Position numbers and translations under genes: made by a program
Assembly (NCBI GenBank): GCA_037446355.1
Contig: JBBIIT010000013.1
Span: forward strand, 5,061 to 69,060
From: Roseiarcus sp037446355
GTDB taxonomy: Bacteria > Pseudomonadota > Alphaproteobacteria > Rhizobiales > Beijerinckiaceae
Length of the DNA stretch: 64,000 bases
Direction: 5' to 3'
In this document: positions 45,781-54,739 of the stretch, piece by piece
Numbering within the stretch: position 1 is the first letter of the stretch
Layout: each line of letters opens with the position of its first letter
The notes under the pieces: model-generated
Database searches by the model: none
Told to the model about the DNA's origin: nothing
Seen by the model: only the letters and a program-made list of their open reading frames with translations

Positions 45781-45838
45781 CGCGACGGTAACGAATTCAG
45801 TCCCGCAGCATAGGCAGGCTACTCCAAGGAAGGCGAAT

Positions 45839-45848
45839 CCCCCCCCCC
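45839..45848. repeat. Ten-base C homopolymer tract
   Basis: A run of ten C lies 67-76 bases upstream of the substrate-binding protein start. Such tracts are prone to slippage and can alter promoter spacing. It may also be a sequencing-prone site. Confidence 0.6.
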
Positions 45849-45914
45849 GGCGCCGCACACAGTTGCCCAACCCCCAAAAATACCCCATGACTTCCCGGCA
45901 AAGGGAGGAACTTG

Positions 45915-47117
45915 ATGGCGGCTATCGGTCGGGCGCGCGCAGCTGGCGCGATTGCGCTGTTTCTTGGCTTGACGGCGGCGGCGTTCGCCGACGGGCCGCC
46001 CTTACGCATCGGCGTGCTCACCGACGCTTCGGGGCCGTTTGTCGATTCCGGCGGACCGGGCTCGGTCGCGGCGGCGGAAATGGCGGTCGCGGATTTTGGC
46101 GGTTCGGTCAATGGGCGCAAGATCGAAATCCTCCTCGGCGACACGCTCAACAAGCCCGACGTGGCGGCGGGCATTGCGCGGCGCTGGTACGACCTGGAGG
46201 GCGTCTCGGCGATCGTCGATCTGCCTGTCACGCCGGTCGCTTTCGCGGTGCAGGCGCTCGCCAAGGAAAAGAACAAGACGGTCATGATCACCGCCGGGGC
46301 GACGACCGCGATCACCGCCAAGAATTGTACGATCGGCTCTTCGCATTGGGCCGACGACAGCCACGCACTGGCGAGCGGCGCCACCAAGGCGATCGTCCAG
46401 TCCGGCGGCAAGACCTGGTATTTCCTCACCGTCGACACCGCCTTTGGCGCAGCGTTGCAGGACGCCGCGAGCGCGGTGATCGAAGCCAACGGCGGCAAGG
46501 TGCTGGGCTCGGCCAAATATCCGATCAACGCGCCCGATTTCTCCTCGCTGCTCTTGAACGCGCAGAGTTCGGGCGCCGACCGGATCGGCCTGGCCAGCGT
46601 CGGCGCCGATCTCGACAACCAGATCAAGCAGGGCGCCGAATTCGGCATCGGCGTCGATGGCAAGCAGGCGATGGTCGGCTTCCTCGTCTACATCCAGGAC
46701 ATCGATTCGCTCGGCCTCGCCGCGGCGAAGAACCTCAACGTCTCCACCGGTTTCTACTGGGACCAGAACGACGAGTCCCGGGCTTTCGCCAAGCGGTTCT
46801 TCGAGAAGCGCCATATGATGCCCTCGCGCAATCACGCCGCGATCTATACCGCCGTCACGCATTATCTTCAGGCGGTGAAAGCGGTCGGATCGGACGATAT
46901 GGCGGCGGTCGGCAAGGCGATGCGCGAGGCGCCGATCGACTTTTTCGGCCACAAGGCGTCGATGCGCAGCGACGGCCGCGTGCTCTACGATCTCACGCTC
47001 TATCGCGTGAAGACGCCGCAGGAATCGAAGGGCCCGTGGGATTACTATTCGAAGGTGCGCGACATTCCCGCCGAGGAAGCGTTCGCGCCGGTCAATGTGG
47101 CGGTGTGCGGGCCTTGA
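45915..47117 (+). CDS. ABC transporter substrate-binding protein (Peripla_BP_6 / amino-acid type)
   Basis: This 400-residue periplasmic binding protein has a signal peptide (cleavage near AAFADGPP) and the type I fold LRIGVLTDASGPFVDSGGPGSVAAAEMAV. The binding-cleft segments ITAGATTAITAKNC and YFLTVDTAFG follow. It belongs to the branched-chain amino acid/urea/amide-like receptor group. No permease or ATPase genes of the same system flank it, so it is an orphan receptor that must use a transporter elsewhere or signal. ATG at 45915 has GGGAGGA upstream. Confidence 0.9.
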   Translation: MAAIGRARAAGAIALFLGLTAAAFADGPPLRIGVLTDASGPFVDSGGPGSVAAAEMAVADFGGSVNGRKIEILLGDTLNKPDVAAGIARRWYDLEGVSAIVDLPVTPVAFAVQALAKEKNKTVMITAGATTAITAKNCTIGSSHWADDSHALASGATKAIVQSGGKTWYFLTVDTAFGAALQDAASAVIEANGGKVLGSAKYPINAPDFSSLLLNAQSSGADRIGLASVGADLDNQIKQGAEFGIGVDGKQAMVGFLVYIQDIDSLGLAAAKNLNVSTGFYWDQNDESRAFAKRFFEKRHMMPSRNHAAIYTAVTHYLQAVKAVGSDDMAAVGKAMREAPIDFFGHKASMRSDGRVLYDLTLYRVKTPQESKGPWDYYSKVRDIPAEEAFAPVNVAVCGP

Positions 47118-47149
47118 ATATAACCAAGGCTATTTGCTTCGTGGTTTGA

Positions 47150-47235
47150 ATGGTCCTTGCGAGGCGAAGCCGAAGCCGCCGGGGGGTCGGGCGTGCGGCC
47201 CCTGGATTGCTTCGCCGCCACCCGCCGCGCGATGA
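47150..47235. repeat. Degenerate intergenic palindromic repeat-like sequence
   Basis: The gap before rimO contains TTGCGAGGCGAAGCCGAAGC and, inverted, CCTGGATTGCTTCGCC. This resembles the widespread ATTGCGAGCGAAGCAATCCAGG-type intergenic palindrome of proteobacteria in a decayed form. Only one copy lies in the window, so a family cannot be shown here. Confidence 0.28.
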
Positions 47236-47283
47236 AGGCCCGCAGTTCAGCCCGACAGCAAAGCTCGTCCGCATCGGCGTCCG

Positions 47284-48609
47284 TCAGGCCGTCGCGCCCC
47301 ATAAATCATAAGCGTCGGCGCGCTCGATTTTCACGCTGACGATGTCTCCCGCCCGCACGGGCCGGCGGGTCGTCACATGGACGGCGCCGTCGATCTCGGG
47401 CGCGTCGCCCTTGCTTCGCCCCCTCGCGGTTCCGACGCCGCCCTCGTCGATAATCACGTCGAGCCGCTTACCGATCTTGGCCGCCAGTTTCTTCGCGCTG
47501 ATCCTCTGCTGCGTCTCCATGAAGCGCTTCCACCGGCTTTGTTTGATCTCGTCGGGCACGGTCTCCCGTCCCATCTCGTTGGCGCGCGCGCCGGCGACCG
47601 GTTCGTACTTGAACGCGCCGACGCGGTCGAGCTTGGCCTCCTCGAGCCATTCGAGCAATTGCCGAAAGTCCTCTTCGGTTTCGCCGGGGAAGCCGACGAT
47701 GAAGGTCGAGCGGATGGTCAGGTCGGGCGCGATCGCGCGCCAGGCGCGGATGCGCTCCAGCGTCTTCTCCTGATTGCCGGGCCGGCGCATGTCCTTGAGC
47801 ACTTTCGGCGAAGCGTGCTGGAACGGCACGTCGAGATAGGGCAGCACGGCGCCGCCGTTCATCAAGGCGACGACTTCGTCGACATGCGGATAGGGATAGA
47901 CGTAGTGCAGGCGCACCCAGGCGCCGAGGCTGCCGAGTTCGCGCGTCAGATCGAGGAAGCGCGCCGCGACAGGTTTGTCGCGCCACGGGCTTGGCGCGTA
48001 GCGAAGATCGAGCCCGTAGGCGCTGGTGTCCTGCGAGATGACGAGCAGTTCCTTGACTCCCGCCTTGACCAGCCTTTCCGCCTCGCGCAGCACGTCGCCG
48101 GCGGGTCGCGACACGAGATCGCCGCGCAGTTTCGGGATGATGCAGAAGCTACAGCGGTTGTTGCAGCCTTCGGAAATCTTGAGATAGGCGTAATGGCGCG
48201 GCGTCAGTCTGACGCCCTGTTCGGGAATGAGATCGACGAACGGATCGTGCGGCGCCGGCGCGGCCTCATGCACCGCCGCCATCACGCTTTCATAGGCCTG
48301 CGGGCCGGTGATCGCCGAGACATTGGGGTAGGCGTCGCGGATCTGCTCGGGCTCGGCGCCCATGCAACCGGTGACGATGACGCGCCCGTTCTCAGCCATC
48401 GCCGCGCCGATCGCCTGAAGCGACTCCTTTTTGGCGCTGTCGAGAAAGCCGCAGGTGTTGACGATCACCGCATCCGCGCCGGCGTGGCTCTTGGAGAGTT
48501 CGTAGCCTTCGGCGCGCAGCCGCGTGAGGATGCGCTCGGAATCGACCAGCGCCTTCGGGCAGCCGAGCGAGACAAAGGAAATGCGCGGCGCGCTCGAGGC
48601 CTTGTTCAT
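47284..48609 (-). CDS. rimO: Ribosomal protein S12 methylthiotransferase RimO
   Basis: This 441-residue radical SAM enzyme methylthiolates Asp88 of ribosomal protein S12. The N-terminal methylthiotransferase domain has SLGCPKALVDSERIL with cluster cysteines, and VNTCGF and GCMGAE follow. The radical SAM motif is SEGCNNRCSFCIIP. A C-terminal TRAM domain begins near residue 370. The SLGCPK signature separates RimO from MiaB. ATG at 48609. Confidence 0.96.
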   Translation of the reverse strand: MNKASSAPRISFVSLGCPKALVDSERILTRLRAEGYELSKSHAGADAVIVNTCGFLDSAKKESLQAIGAAMAENGRVIVTGCMGAEPEQIRDAYPNVSAITGPQAYESVMAAVHEAAPAPHDPFVDLIPEQGVRLTPRHYAYLKISEGCNNRCSFCIIPKLRGDLVSRPAGDVLREAERLVKAGVKELLVISQDTSAYGLDLRYAPSPWRDKPVAARFLDLTRELGSLGAWVRLHYVYPYPHVDEVVALMNGGAVLPYLDVPFQHASPKVLKDMRRPGNQEKTLERIRAWRAIAPDLTIRSTFIVGFPGETEEDFRQLLEWLEEAKLDRVGAFKYEPVAGARANEMGRETVPDEIKQSRWKRFMETQQRISAKKLAAKIGKRLDVIIDEGGVGTARGRSKGDAPEIDGAVHVTTRRPVRAGDIVSVKIERADAYDLWGATA

Positions 48610-48652
48610 GGCGCTCGATTGCCACGATGGGCTGGGCCGCGCAAGTCGCGCC

Positions 48653-49603
48653 TCAATAGGCCAGCCTCGGGCCCTTCGGCACGATGCCGGTCGGGTTTAT
48701 GAAGCGCAGGCTCTCGTAATAATGGTGCTTGATGTGGAACATGTCGATGGTTTCGGCGATTCCGGGCCAGCGGCAAAGCTCGTCCAAATAGCGCTTCACG
48801 TGGGTCGTGTCGGCGATGCGCCAGAGGTTGCATTTGAAAAGACCGACATAGGCGGCGTCGAAGCGCAGCAGCGTGACGAACAGGCGCCAGTCCGCTTCGG
48901 TCAATCGCTCGCCGCAGAGGAAGCGGCGCGTCGAAAGGCGCTCCTCCAGGAATTCGAGGGTCTCGAACACCGAGGCGACCGCTTCGTCGTAGGCGCTTTG
49001 GGTGCGCGCGAAGCCCGAACGGTAAACGCCGTTGTTGAGGTTGAGATAGATGCGCGCGTTCATCGCGTCGATCTCTTCGCGCAGCTGCGCGGGATAATAG
49101 TCGCCAGGCGCGGCGCCGACATCGTCGAAGGCGTTATTGAACATGCGGATGATGTCCGCCGATTCGTTGTTGACGATCTGGCCGCTCGCTTTGTCCCACA
49201 GGATCGGCACCGTGACGCGGCCGGTGTAATCGCGCTTCGAGGCGAGATAGACCTCGCGCAGGTATCGCGCGCCGTTCACCGCGTCGTTGACGACGCCTCG
49301 TCCCGGCTCGAAGGTCCATCCGTCGTCGCCCATGAACCAATTGACAACGGAGAGCGAGATCATCGCCTCCAGCCCCTTGAGCTTGCGCAAGATCAGCGTG
49401 CGATGCGCCCAGGGGCAGGCGAGCGAGACATAGAGGTGGTAGCGTCCCGGCTCGGCGCGAAAGCCTTCCTCTCCATCGGAACCCGGCGCGCCGTCCGGCG
49501 TGATCCAGTTGCGGAACGAAGTCGGCGGGCGCACGAAGCGCCCCGACGCGTCGGCGGGAAACTTGCCGTCCACGCGCCAATGCCCATCGACCAGAACGCC
49601 CAT
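48653..49603 (-). CDS. Glutathionyl-hydroquinone reductase-like GST (YqjG/ECM4)
   Basis: This 316-residue omega-like/Xi-class glutathione transferase has the thioredoxin-fold N-terminal domain with catalytic Cys in SLACPWAHRTL. The second signature is VPILWDKASGQIVNNESADIIRMFN, and the all-alpha C-terminal domain has LTEADWRLFVTLLRFD and the Tyr-rich ending HHYYESLRFINPTGIVPKGP. It reduces glutathionyl-quinones in relatives. The next gene upstream on the strand is the TPR protein, 12 bases away, suggesting cotranscription. Confidence 0.92.
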   Translation of the reverse strand: MGVLVDGHWRVDGKFPADASGRFVRPPTSFRNWITPDGAPGSDGEEGFRAEPGRYHLYVSLACPWAHRTLILRKLKGLEAMISLSVVNWFMGDDGWTFEPGRGVVNDAVNGARYLREVYLASKRDYTGRVTVPILWDKASGQIVNNESADIIRMFNNAFDDVGAAPGDYYPAQLREEIDAMNARIYLNLNNGVYRSGFARTQSAYDEAVASVFETLEFLEERLSTRRFLCGERLTEADWRLFVTLLRFDAAYVGLFKCNLWRIADTTHVKRYLDELCRWPGIAETIDMFHIKHHYYESLRFINPTGIVPKGPRLAY

Positions 49604-49615
49604 AGTTCCACTCCC

Positions 49616-50353
49616 TCAGGACCGCGCGAGCTGTTCGGCCTGCGCGAGCCAGGATTGCTGATTGCGCCGCACATGCGCGGGCGAACGGCGCAGCGAGCGC
49701 ACGACATCCTCGGCGATCTCCTTCGCCTCGCCGCCCCGCCCGAGGCGCCGCAACAATTGCGCCTGACGCACGCGCGGCTCCGCTCCGGGAAAATAGCGCG
49801 CGACGCCTTCGTAATTGTGCAGCGCCTCCTGCGTGCGCTGCGCGCCTTCGAGCGCGCGCGCATAGAGCAGATGCCCGTCGGCGGAATGATAATCGGGCCA
49901 GCGTCGCTTCAGTTCGTCGAGGGTCGCGGCGGCCTCGACCGCGCGCCCCAGGCCGAACTCTGCGCGCGCCTTGCCGAGCATGAAGAGAGGCTCGTCGCCG
50001 AGCGGCTTGGCGAGAATTTCGTCGTATTGCGCTTTCGCCTCATCGAACCTGCCGAGCTTCAGACATTCCTCGGCAAGCGCGGAGCGGTTGGCGATCGTGT
50101 CGACGATGTTGAGATCGTCGACCAACTGACGGTAGCGCCCGGTCGGGTTGAGCGCGGTGGCGATCTGACGACGCGCTTGCCGCGCCTTGTGAGAGCCGGT
50201 CCATTCCGGGATCAGTTCCACGACGACATAGATCGCCGCGCCGATGCCGGGCAGGAACAGGATCACATAGAACCAGGGCATGAAGCGGCCGGTCTTGATC
50301 GCGTGAACGATCAATAGGACGTCCAGGATGGTGACAACGACGCCGTAGGGCAA
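49616..50353 (-). CDS. Membrane-anchored tetratricopeptide repeat protein
   Basis: This protein of about 245 residues has two N-terminal membrane helices (TILDVLLIVHAI and WFYVILFLPGIGAAIYVVVELI), followed by a cytoplasmic helical domain with TPR-like repeats (AEECLKLGRFDEAKAQYDEIL, AEFGLGRAVEAAATLDELKRRWP, ALEGAQRTQEALHNYEGVARYFPG). The function is unknown; it could organise a protein complex at the membrane. TTG at 50353 with GGAG 8 bases upstream is chosen; ATG at 50386 is an alternative. Confidence 0.78.
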   Translation of the reverse strand: MPYGVVVTILDVLLIVHAIKTGRFMPWFYVILFLPGIGAAIYVVVELIPEWTGSHKARQARRQIATALNPTGRYRQLVDDLNIVDTIANRSALAEECLKLGRFDEAKAQYDEILAKPLGDEPLFMLGKARAEFGLGRAVEAAATLDELKRRWPDYHSADGHLLYARALEGAQRTQEALHNYEGVARYFPGAEPRVRQAQLLRRLGRGGEAKEIAEDVVRSLRRSPAHVRRNQQSWLAQAEQLARS

Positions 50354-50506
50354 ATGCCGGGCTCCAGGGTGGGTCCGCGCACCCATATAGGAAATCCGCG
50401 CGTCCGACCAAGGGCCGCCGCCGATAACGCCGATGGACCTTGGGGTCGAAGGGAGTAAGGTTCCCGGTCTAAGGCGGCCGCGCCACATCGATTAAGGGAG
50501 GGCGTC

Positions 50507-50797
50507 ATGTACGCTGCAATTCGTCAGATCAAAGCGAAAGCCGGCAAGGCGGACGAACTCGCGCAGAAAATCAAGGGCGCCGTTCCCATCATCAGCGGCG
50601 TCTCCGGCTTTATGGGCTATTACGTGATCTATGCGCCCGATGACACCGTCACCGCCGTCAGCATTTTCAACTCGGTCGAGCAGGCGCAGGAATCCAACCG
50701 CCGCGCGCTCGCCTGGATCGAGAAAAATCTGGCGCCTTACGTCCTCGGACCGGCGACCGCGACCGCCGGGCCGGTGATCGTCCATTCGGTGCCGTGA
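50507..50797 (+). CDS. Small dimeric alpha/beta-barrel (ABM-like) protein
   Basis: This 96-residue protein begins MYAAIRQIKAKAGKADELAQKI and has the alternating strand/helix pattern of the antibiotic biosynthesis monooxygenase-like dimeric alpha/beta barrel superfamily (SGFMGYYVIYAPDDTVTAVSIF). No catalytic residues can be assigned and the function is unknown. ATG at 50507 has AAGGGAGG upstream. It is divergent from the TPR gene and followed by tRNA-Arg on the opposite strand. Confidence 0.8.
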   Translation: MYAAIRQIKAKAGKADELAQKIKGAVPIISGVSGFMGYYVIYAPDDTVTAVSIFNSVEQAQESNRRALAWIEKNLAPYVLGPATATAGPVIVHSVP

Positions 50798-50883
50798 CGA
50801 GGCCGCTGCGCCCGAGCAACCGCACGCCGAACGTATTCGCGCTCATGGGATAGGCTTGCGTATACCACAAATCGCGCGGAAAA

Positions 50884-50960
50884 TGGCGTCCCGGAAGGGA
50901 ATCGAACCCCTGACCCCAGGTTTAGGAAACCTGTGCTCTATCCTGCTGAGCTACCGGGAC
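50884..50960 (-). tRNA. tRNA-Arg (anticodon CCU)
   Basis: This 77-base tRNA gene on the minus strand has the acceptor stem GTCCCGG / CCGGGAC, D-arm AGCTCAGCAGGATAGAGC, anticodon stem-loop CAGGT-TTCCTAA-ACCTG with anticodon CCT, and T-arm GGTTCGATTCC. CCA is encoded at 50884-50886. It reads the rare AGG codon. Confidence 0.95.
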
Positions 50961-51034
50961 CCTGACGACGTTTTGGACGCGAAGGCCCGGGCGGCTATTG
51001 ACGCTCGGGCCGGATCGGCGGAAACGCCCCTAGC

Positions 51035-51847
51035 ATGATTTTCGGACCAATGCACTCCGGCAATTGCCGGCGCCTGCGCGCTTTGGCGCTGCTGGCGACG
51101 CTGGCTTTCGCGACGAATCGCGCCGGCGCTTGCGGCCTGGCTTCCGGCGCAGGCCGGATCGTCCGCGTCACCGAGCGGCTGGAGATCGGTTTCGAGGATG
51201 GTCGCCTCCTGCGTCTGGCCGGAATCGACATTCCGCGCTTCGCCGATGGGTTTGACGCGAACGAGCCGGCGCGATCGCGGATCGGCGAGAAATGGGCGGG
51301 CCGGGACGTCGCGCTCTTTTTGCTGGCGCCGCGGCCCGATCGCTGGGGCAGATGGCTCGCCGACGCGCGTTCGGCCGAAGGCGGCTCGCTCGCCGACGAT
51401 CTCCTGTCCGCGGGTCTTGCGCGCGTGCGGCCGGAATTTGAGTCGCGCAGTTGCGAGGAGGGGCGGCTTGCGCTCGAAGCCGAGGCGCGCAAATCGGGGC
51501 GCGGCATGTGGAACGAGCCGGGATCGACCTACGAAGCCGCCGATCTCGCCGGCCTCGCGGCCGCCGACGGACGATTTGCAATCGTCGAGGGCAGCGTGCT
51601 GAGGGTTGGCCTGGGGCGCAGCAGAGTCTATCTTGATTTCGGTCGCCGGGGCGGGTTCTCCGTCGTGGTCGAAAAAAAAATCGAACCGGCCCTGCGACGG
51701 CGGGGCTTGACGTTGGACGCCTTGGCCGGGCAATCGGTCCGCGTCCGGGGGGTTGTGGAGAACCGCTTCGGAACGAGGATCGAAATCGCCGATCCCTTGA
51801 TGATCGAGCGAACGGAAGGCGACGCGCCTTCGAGATCAGGCGGATGA
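51035..51847 (+). CDS. SNase-like (thermonuclease-fold) exported protein with altered active site
   Basis: This 270-residue protein has an N-terminal signal sequence, a staphylococcal-nuclease-like OB domain (~40-165) and a C-terminal domain of about 100 residues. The nuclease motif LLRLAGIDIP keeps the Arg and Asp, and DRWGRWLAD keeps the second Arg. The catalytic Glu that normally follows Pro (DxPE) is Arg here. Nuclease activity is therefore doubtful. ATG at 51035 or 51050 could be the start. The stop overlaps the M48 protease start (ATGA). Confidence 0.78.
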   Translation: MIFGPMHSGNCRRLRALALLATLAFATNRAGACGLASGAGRIVRVTERLEIGFEDGRLLRLAGIDIPRFADGFDANEPARSRIGEKWAGRDVALFLLAPRPDRWGRWLADARSAEGGSLADDLLSAGLARVRPEFESRSCEEGRLALEAEARKSGRGMWNEPGSTYEAADLAGLAAADGRFAIVEGSVLRVGLGRSRVYLDFGRRGGFSVVVEKKIEPALRRRGLTLDALAGQSVRVRGVVENRFGTRIEIADPLMIERTEGDAPSRSGG

Positions 51848-53337
51848 GGATGGATCGCAGGCGGTTGGCGGAGCGAGGATGGACCGGGCGCGCCATGACG
51901 AGTGCGCGCCGGGCGCTTGCGCTCGCGTTGACGACGGCGCTCGCCGCCTGCGCTTCGATCGATCCGGCGCCGGTCGCAGCTCCCAAACCCGAGCCGGTCG
52001 CCGCTTCGACGATTACGGCGCCGGTCAATCCCGAGCGTAAGCGGCTCATCCAGACCTTTGGCGGCGAATACAGCGCTCCCGAGGTCGAACGATATATCAA
52101 TGCGACCCTGGAGCGCCTCGCGCCGGCGAGCCCGACGCCGACCGCGCCTTATCGCGTGACGCTGCTCGATTCGCCCATCGTCAATGCGTTCGCGCTGCCC
52201 TCCGGCGATATTTTCGTCACCCGAGGCCTGCTCGCGCTCGCCGACGACGGTGCGGAGGTCGCGGCCGTTATGGCGCATGAGATCGCTCACGTGACCGCCC
52301 ACCATGCGGCCCAGCGCGCCGAGTTGGAGCGCACCGCGGCGCTCTTCACCCGCGTCTCGTCGCAGGTTCTCGACAAGCCGTTGCAGGGGCAGGAAGTCGA
52401 AGCGCGCATGAAGCTGTCGATCGCCCATTTCTCGCGTCAGCAGGAATTCGAGGCCGATCAGATCGGCATCAAGGTGATCGCCAAGGCCGGTTACGACCCC
52501 TATGCCGCGTCGCGGTTCCTCGATGCGCTCGGTCGCTGGAGCGCATTGCGCGCCTCGATGAATGGCCTCGGCCCCGCCGACAAGCCGGACATGATGGCGA
52601 CCCATCCCTCGACGCCCGAACGTGTCGCCGAGGCGGTCGCGCAGGCGCGGCAAATCGGCGCGCCCGGCATCGGCGAAACCGCGCGCGACTCCTATCTCAG
52701 TGCGATCGACGGGCTCGATTTCGGCGACAATCCGACGCAAGGCCTGGTTCTCGCGCGCCGGTTCCTGCACCCCAAACTCGGTTTCGCCTTCGAGGCGCCG
52801 GAGGGCTTCGCACTGGAAAACCAGAGCGCCGCGCTGATCGGCGTCGGCGAGAACGGCGCTCAGGCGCTCAGACTCGACAGCATCGACGCGCCCGCCACAA
52901 CGACGCTGGAAAGCGCGCTGGCCTCGGGTTGGATCGAAGGCGTGCAGACCAATTCGATCGAGACGCTCAACGATGGCGATCTGCCGATGGCGGTGGCGAT
53001 CGCCAAGGGCGATCAGTGGAGCTTCCGGCTCGGCGCCGTCAGATTGGGTGGGCGCATCTTCCGGCTGATATTCGCCGCGCATTCGCTTTCGCCCGCCGTG
53101 GATGCGCGCTTCCTGGCCTCGATCCGCTCGTTCCATCGCATCAGGCAGGAGGAATCGGCCGAAGCGAGGGCGCTGCGTGTGCATATCGTAGCCGCACAAC
53201 CCGGCGAAACCGCCGACTCGTTCGCGCAGCGGATGCAGGTGGCGGCGCGGCCGCTCGACCAGTTCCTTATCCTCAATGGCCTCGCCCCCGGCGCGGCGCC
53301 GCTCGTCGGCCAGCGCTACAAGATCGTGACGCCTTGA
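51844..53337 (+). CDS. M48 family lipoprotein metalloprotease with LysM-like tail
   Basis: This protein of up to 497 residues has a lipoprotein signal (LTTALAAC) and a zinc protease domain with HEIAHVTAHH (HEXXH). The third ligand Glu is near FEADQIG, and DKPDMMATHPSTPERV follows. The C-terminus (GETADSFAQRMQ to GQRYKIVTP) resembles a LysM or YjgA-type module that could bind cell wall. BepA-like outer membrane quality control is a plausible role. ATG at 51844 overlaps the preceding stop; ATG at 51895 would begin directly at the signal peptide and is equally likely. Confidence 0.9.
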   Translation: MRMDRRRLAERGWTGRAMTSARRALALALTTALAACASIDPAPVAAPKPEPVAASTITAPVNPERKRLIQTFGGEYSAPEVERYINATLERLAPASPTPTAPYRVTLLDSPIVNAFALPSGDIFVTRGLLALADDGAEVAAVMAHEIAHVTAHHAAQRAELERTAALFTRVSSQVLDKPLQGQEVEARMKLSIAHFSRQQEFEADQIGIKVIAKAGYDPYAASRFLDALGRWSALRASMNGLGPADKPDMMATHPSTPERVAEAVAQARQIGAPGIGETARDSYLSAIDGLDFGDNPTQGLVLARRFLHPKLGFAFEAPEGFALENQSAALIGVGENGAQALRLDSIDAPATTTLESALASGWIEGVQTNSIETLNDGDLPMAVAIAKGDQWSFRLGAVRLGGRIFRLIFAAHSLSPAVDARFLASIRSFHRIRQEESAEARALRVHIVAAQPGETADSFAQRMQVAARPLDQFLILNGLAPGAAPLVGQRYKIVTP

Positions 53338-53972
53338 TTTCGCAAATCCATCGTCGACTCGTCGGTCGCATCGTCGCGGCGACGCATAACAAGGGCAAGC
53401 TCGCGGAATTGCGCGATCTGCTCGCGCCGCACGGCGTCCAGGTCGCCAGCGCCAGCGAACTTGGACTCGCCGAACCGGAAGAGTCGGGGGACACCTTCGT
53501 CGCCAATGCGCTCATCAAGGCGCGCGCGGCGACAGCGGGCGCGAGGCTACCCGCGCTTTCCGACGATTCGGGCATCTGCGTGGTCGGCCTGGGCGGCGAG
53601 CCGGGCGTCTATTCGGCGCGTTGGGCGGGCGCCTCCGGCGATTTCGGACCCGCGATGGCGCGCATCCAGCGCGAACTCGAGGCGCGAGCCGCGCCGAAGC
53701 CGTGGCGCGCCTATTTCGTCAGCGCCCTCGCGCTCGCCTGGCCGGACGGCCATGTCGAGACCTTCGAGGGCCGAGTCGACGGCCATCTGACTTTTCCGCC
53801 GCGCGGGACCGCGGGCTTCGGTTACGATCCGATTTTCATTCCCGACGGCCATGTCCGAAGTTTCGGCGAAATGACGGCAAGCGAGAAGCACGGAATACCA
53901 GCCGACGGCTCGCTCGCGCTCTCCCATCGCGCCCGCGCCTTTCAACAACTGGAACGGGCGTGCCTGAAGTGA
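53334..53972 (+). CDS. rdgB: RdgB/HAM1 non-canonical purine NTP pyrophosphatase
   Basis: This 212-residue house-cleaning enzyme hydrolyses dITP, XTP and similar nucleotides to monophosphates. Motifs are ATHNKGKLAELRDLL (substrate-binding SxNxxK-like), LSDDSGICVVGLGGEPGVYSARWAG, GTAGFGYDPIFIPDG and LSHRARAFQ. It starts with TTG at 53334, overlapping the M48 stop. The following YciB-type gene begins 13 bases later, so M48-rdgB-yciB could be one transcript. Confidence 0.95.
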   Translation: MISQIHRRLVGRIVAATHNKGKLAELRDLLAPHGVQVASASELGLAEPEESGDTFVANALIKARAATAGARLPALSDDSGICVVGLGGEPGVYSARWAGASGDFGPAMARIQRELEARAAPKPWRAYFVSALALAWPDGHVETFEGRVDGHLTFPPRGTAGFGYDPIFIPDGHVRSFGEMTASEKHGIPADGSLALSHRARAFQQLERACLK

Positions 53973-53985
53973 AGGAAGGTTCGGT

Positions 53986-54576
53986 TTGACCGACGCGCCC
54001 GCCCAGAAGCCGACGCTCAATCCTGGCCTGAAACTGGCGCTGGAACTGGGCCCGCTCGCGCTGTTTTTTCTCAGCTACTGGAAATTCGGCATTTTCGCCG
54101 CAACGGGCGCGATGATGGCGAGCGTGCTCGTTACGCTCGCGGTCTCTTACCGATTGCTGCGCCGCATTCCGATCATGCCGCTGGTGACGGCTGTGATCGT
54201 GGTCATCTTCGGTTCGCTGACGCTGGTCTTCCACGACGAGACGCTGATCAAGATCAAGCCGACGGCGCTCTATCTGCTGTTTTCCGGCGCGCTGTTCTTC
54301 GGTCTCGCGTTCAACCGGCCGATCCTCCAGATCATGTTCGACGGCGCGTTGCACTTAAGCGCGACCGGCTGGCGAAAGCTGACCTGGCGCTGGGCGTTCT
54401 TCTTCCTGTTTCTCGCCGCCCTGAACGAGGCGGTCTGGCGCAACGTTTCGACCGAACACTGGGTCGCGTTCAAATCGTTCGGATTCATTCCGCTGACGTT
54501 GCTGTTCGCGCTCGCTCAAGCGCCGCTCATCGCCGCAAACGAAGCCAAGGCGGGCGAGGATGGCGAGGCCTTCTAG
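53986..54576 (+). CDS. YciB/septation protein A-like inner membrane protein
   Basis: This 196-residue integral membrane protein of the YciB/IspZ family has about five to six hydrophobic helices (LALELGPLALFFLSYW, LLRRIPIMPLVTAVIVVIFG, WRWAFFFLFLAALNEAVWR). The conserved NEAVWRNVSTEHWVAFK is the family signature. Family members affect cell division and envelope integrity in other bacteria, by an unclear mechanism. It starts with TTG at 53986, with GGAAGG 9 bases upstream. Confidence 0.92.
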   Translation: MTDAPAQKPTLNPGLKLALELGPLALFFLSYWKFGIFAATGAMMASVLVTLAVSYRLLRRIPIMPLVTAVIVVIFGSLTLVFHDETLIKIKPTALYLLFSGALFFGLAFNRPILQIMFDGALHLSATGWRKLTWRWAFFFLFLAALNEAVWRNVSTEHWVAFKSFGFIPLTLLFALAQAPLIAANEAKAGEDGEAF

Positions 54577-54598
54577 CGGTCGGCCGGCTCCGGCGGCA

Positions 54599-54623
54599 AA
54601 TTGAATAGAATCTTAATTCAATT
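54599..54623. repeat. AT-rich perfect inverted repeat upstream of a small exported protein
   Basis: AATTGAAT (54599-54606), a 9-base spacer and ATTCAATT (54616-54623) form a perfect 8-bp inverted repeat in an AT-rich promoter-like region. Counting by eye, 54601-54660 is 21/60 GC. It is operator-like, 117 bases upstream of the next start. It lacks a GC stem or T-run and so is not a terminator. Confidence 0.45.
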
Positions 54624-54739
54624 ACACCAAGCGCACGAAGCCAAATTAAACAATGTCCCAGGTTTACGCTACAGTCGGCGTTAGGAATTTGCTATTTAAT
54701 GAGCACTAAAAAGTAATCGCGAGTCTCGGAGTGGTCGTT

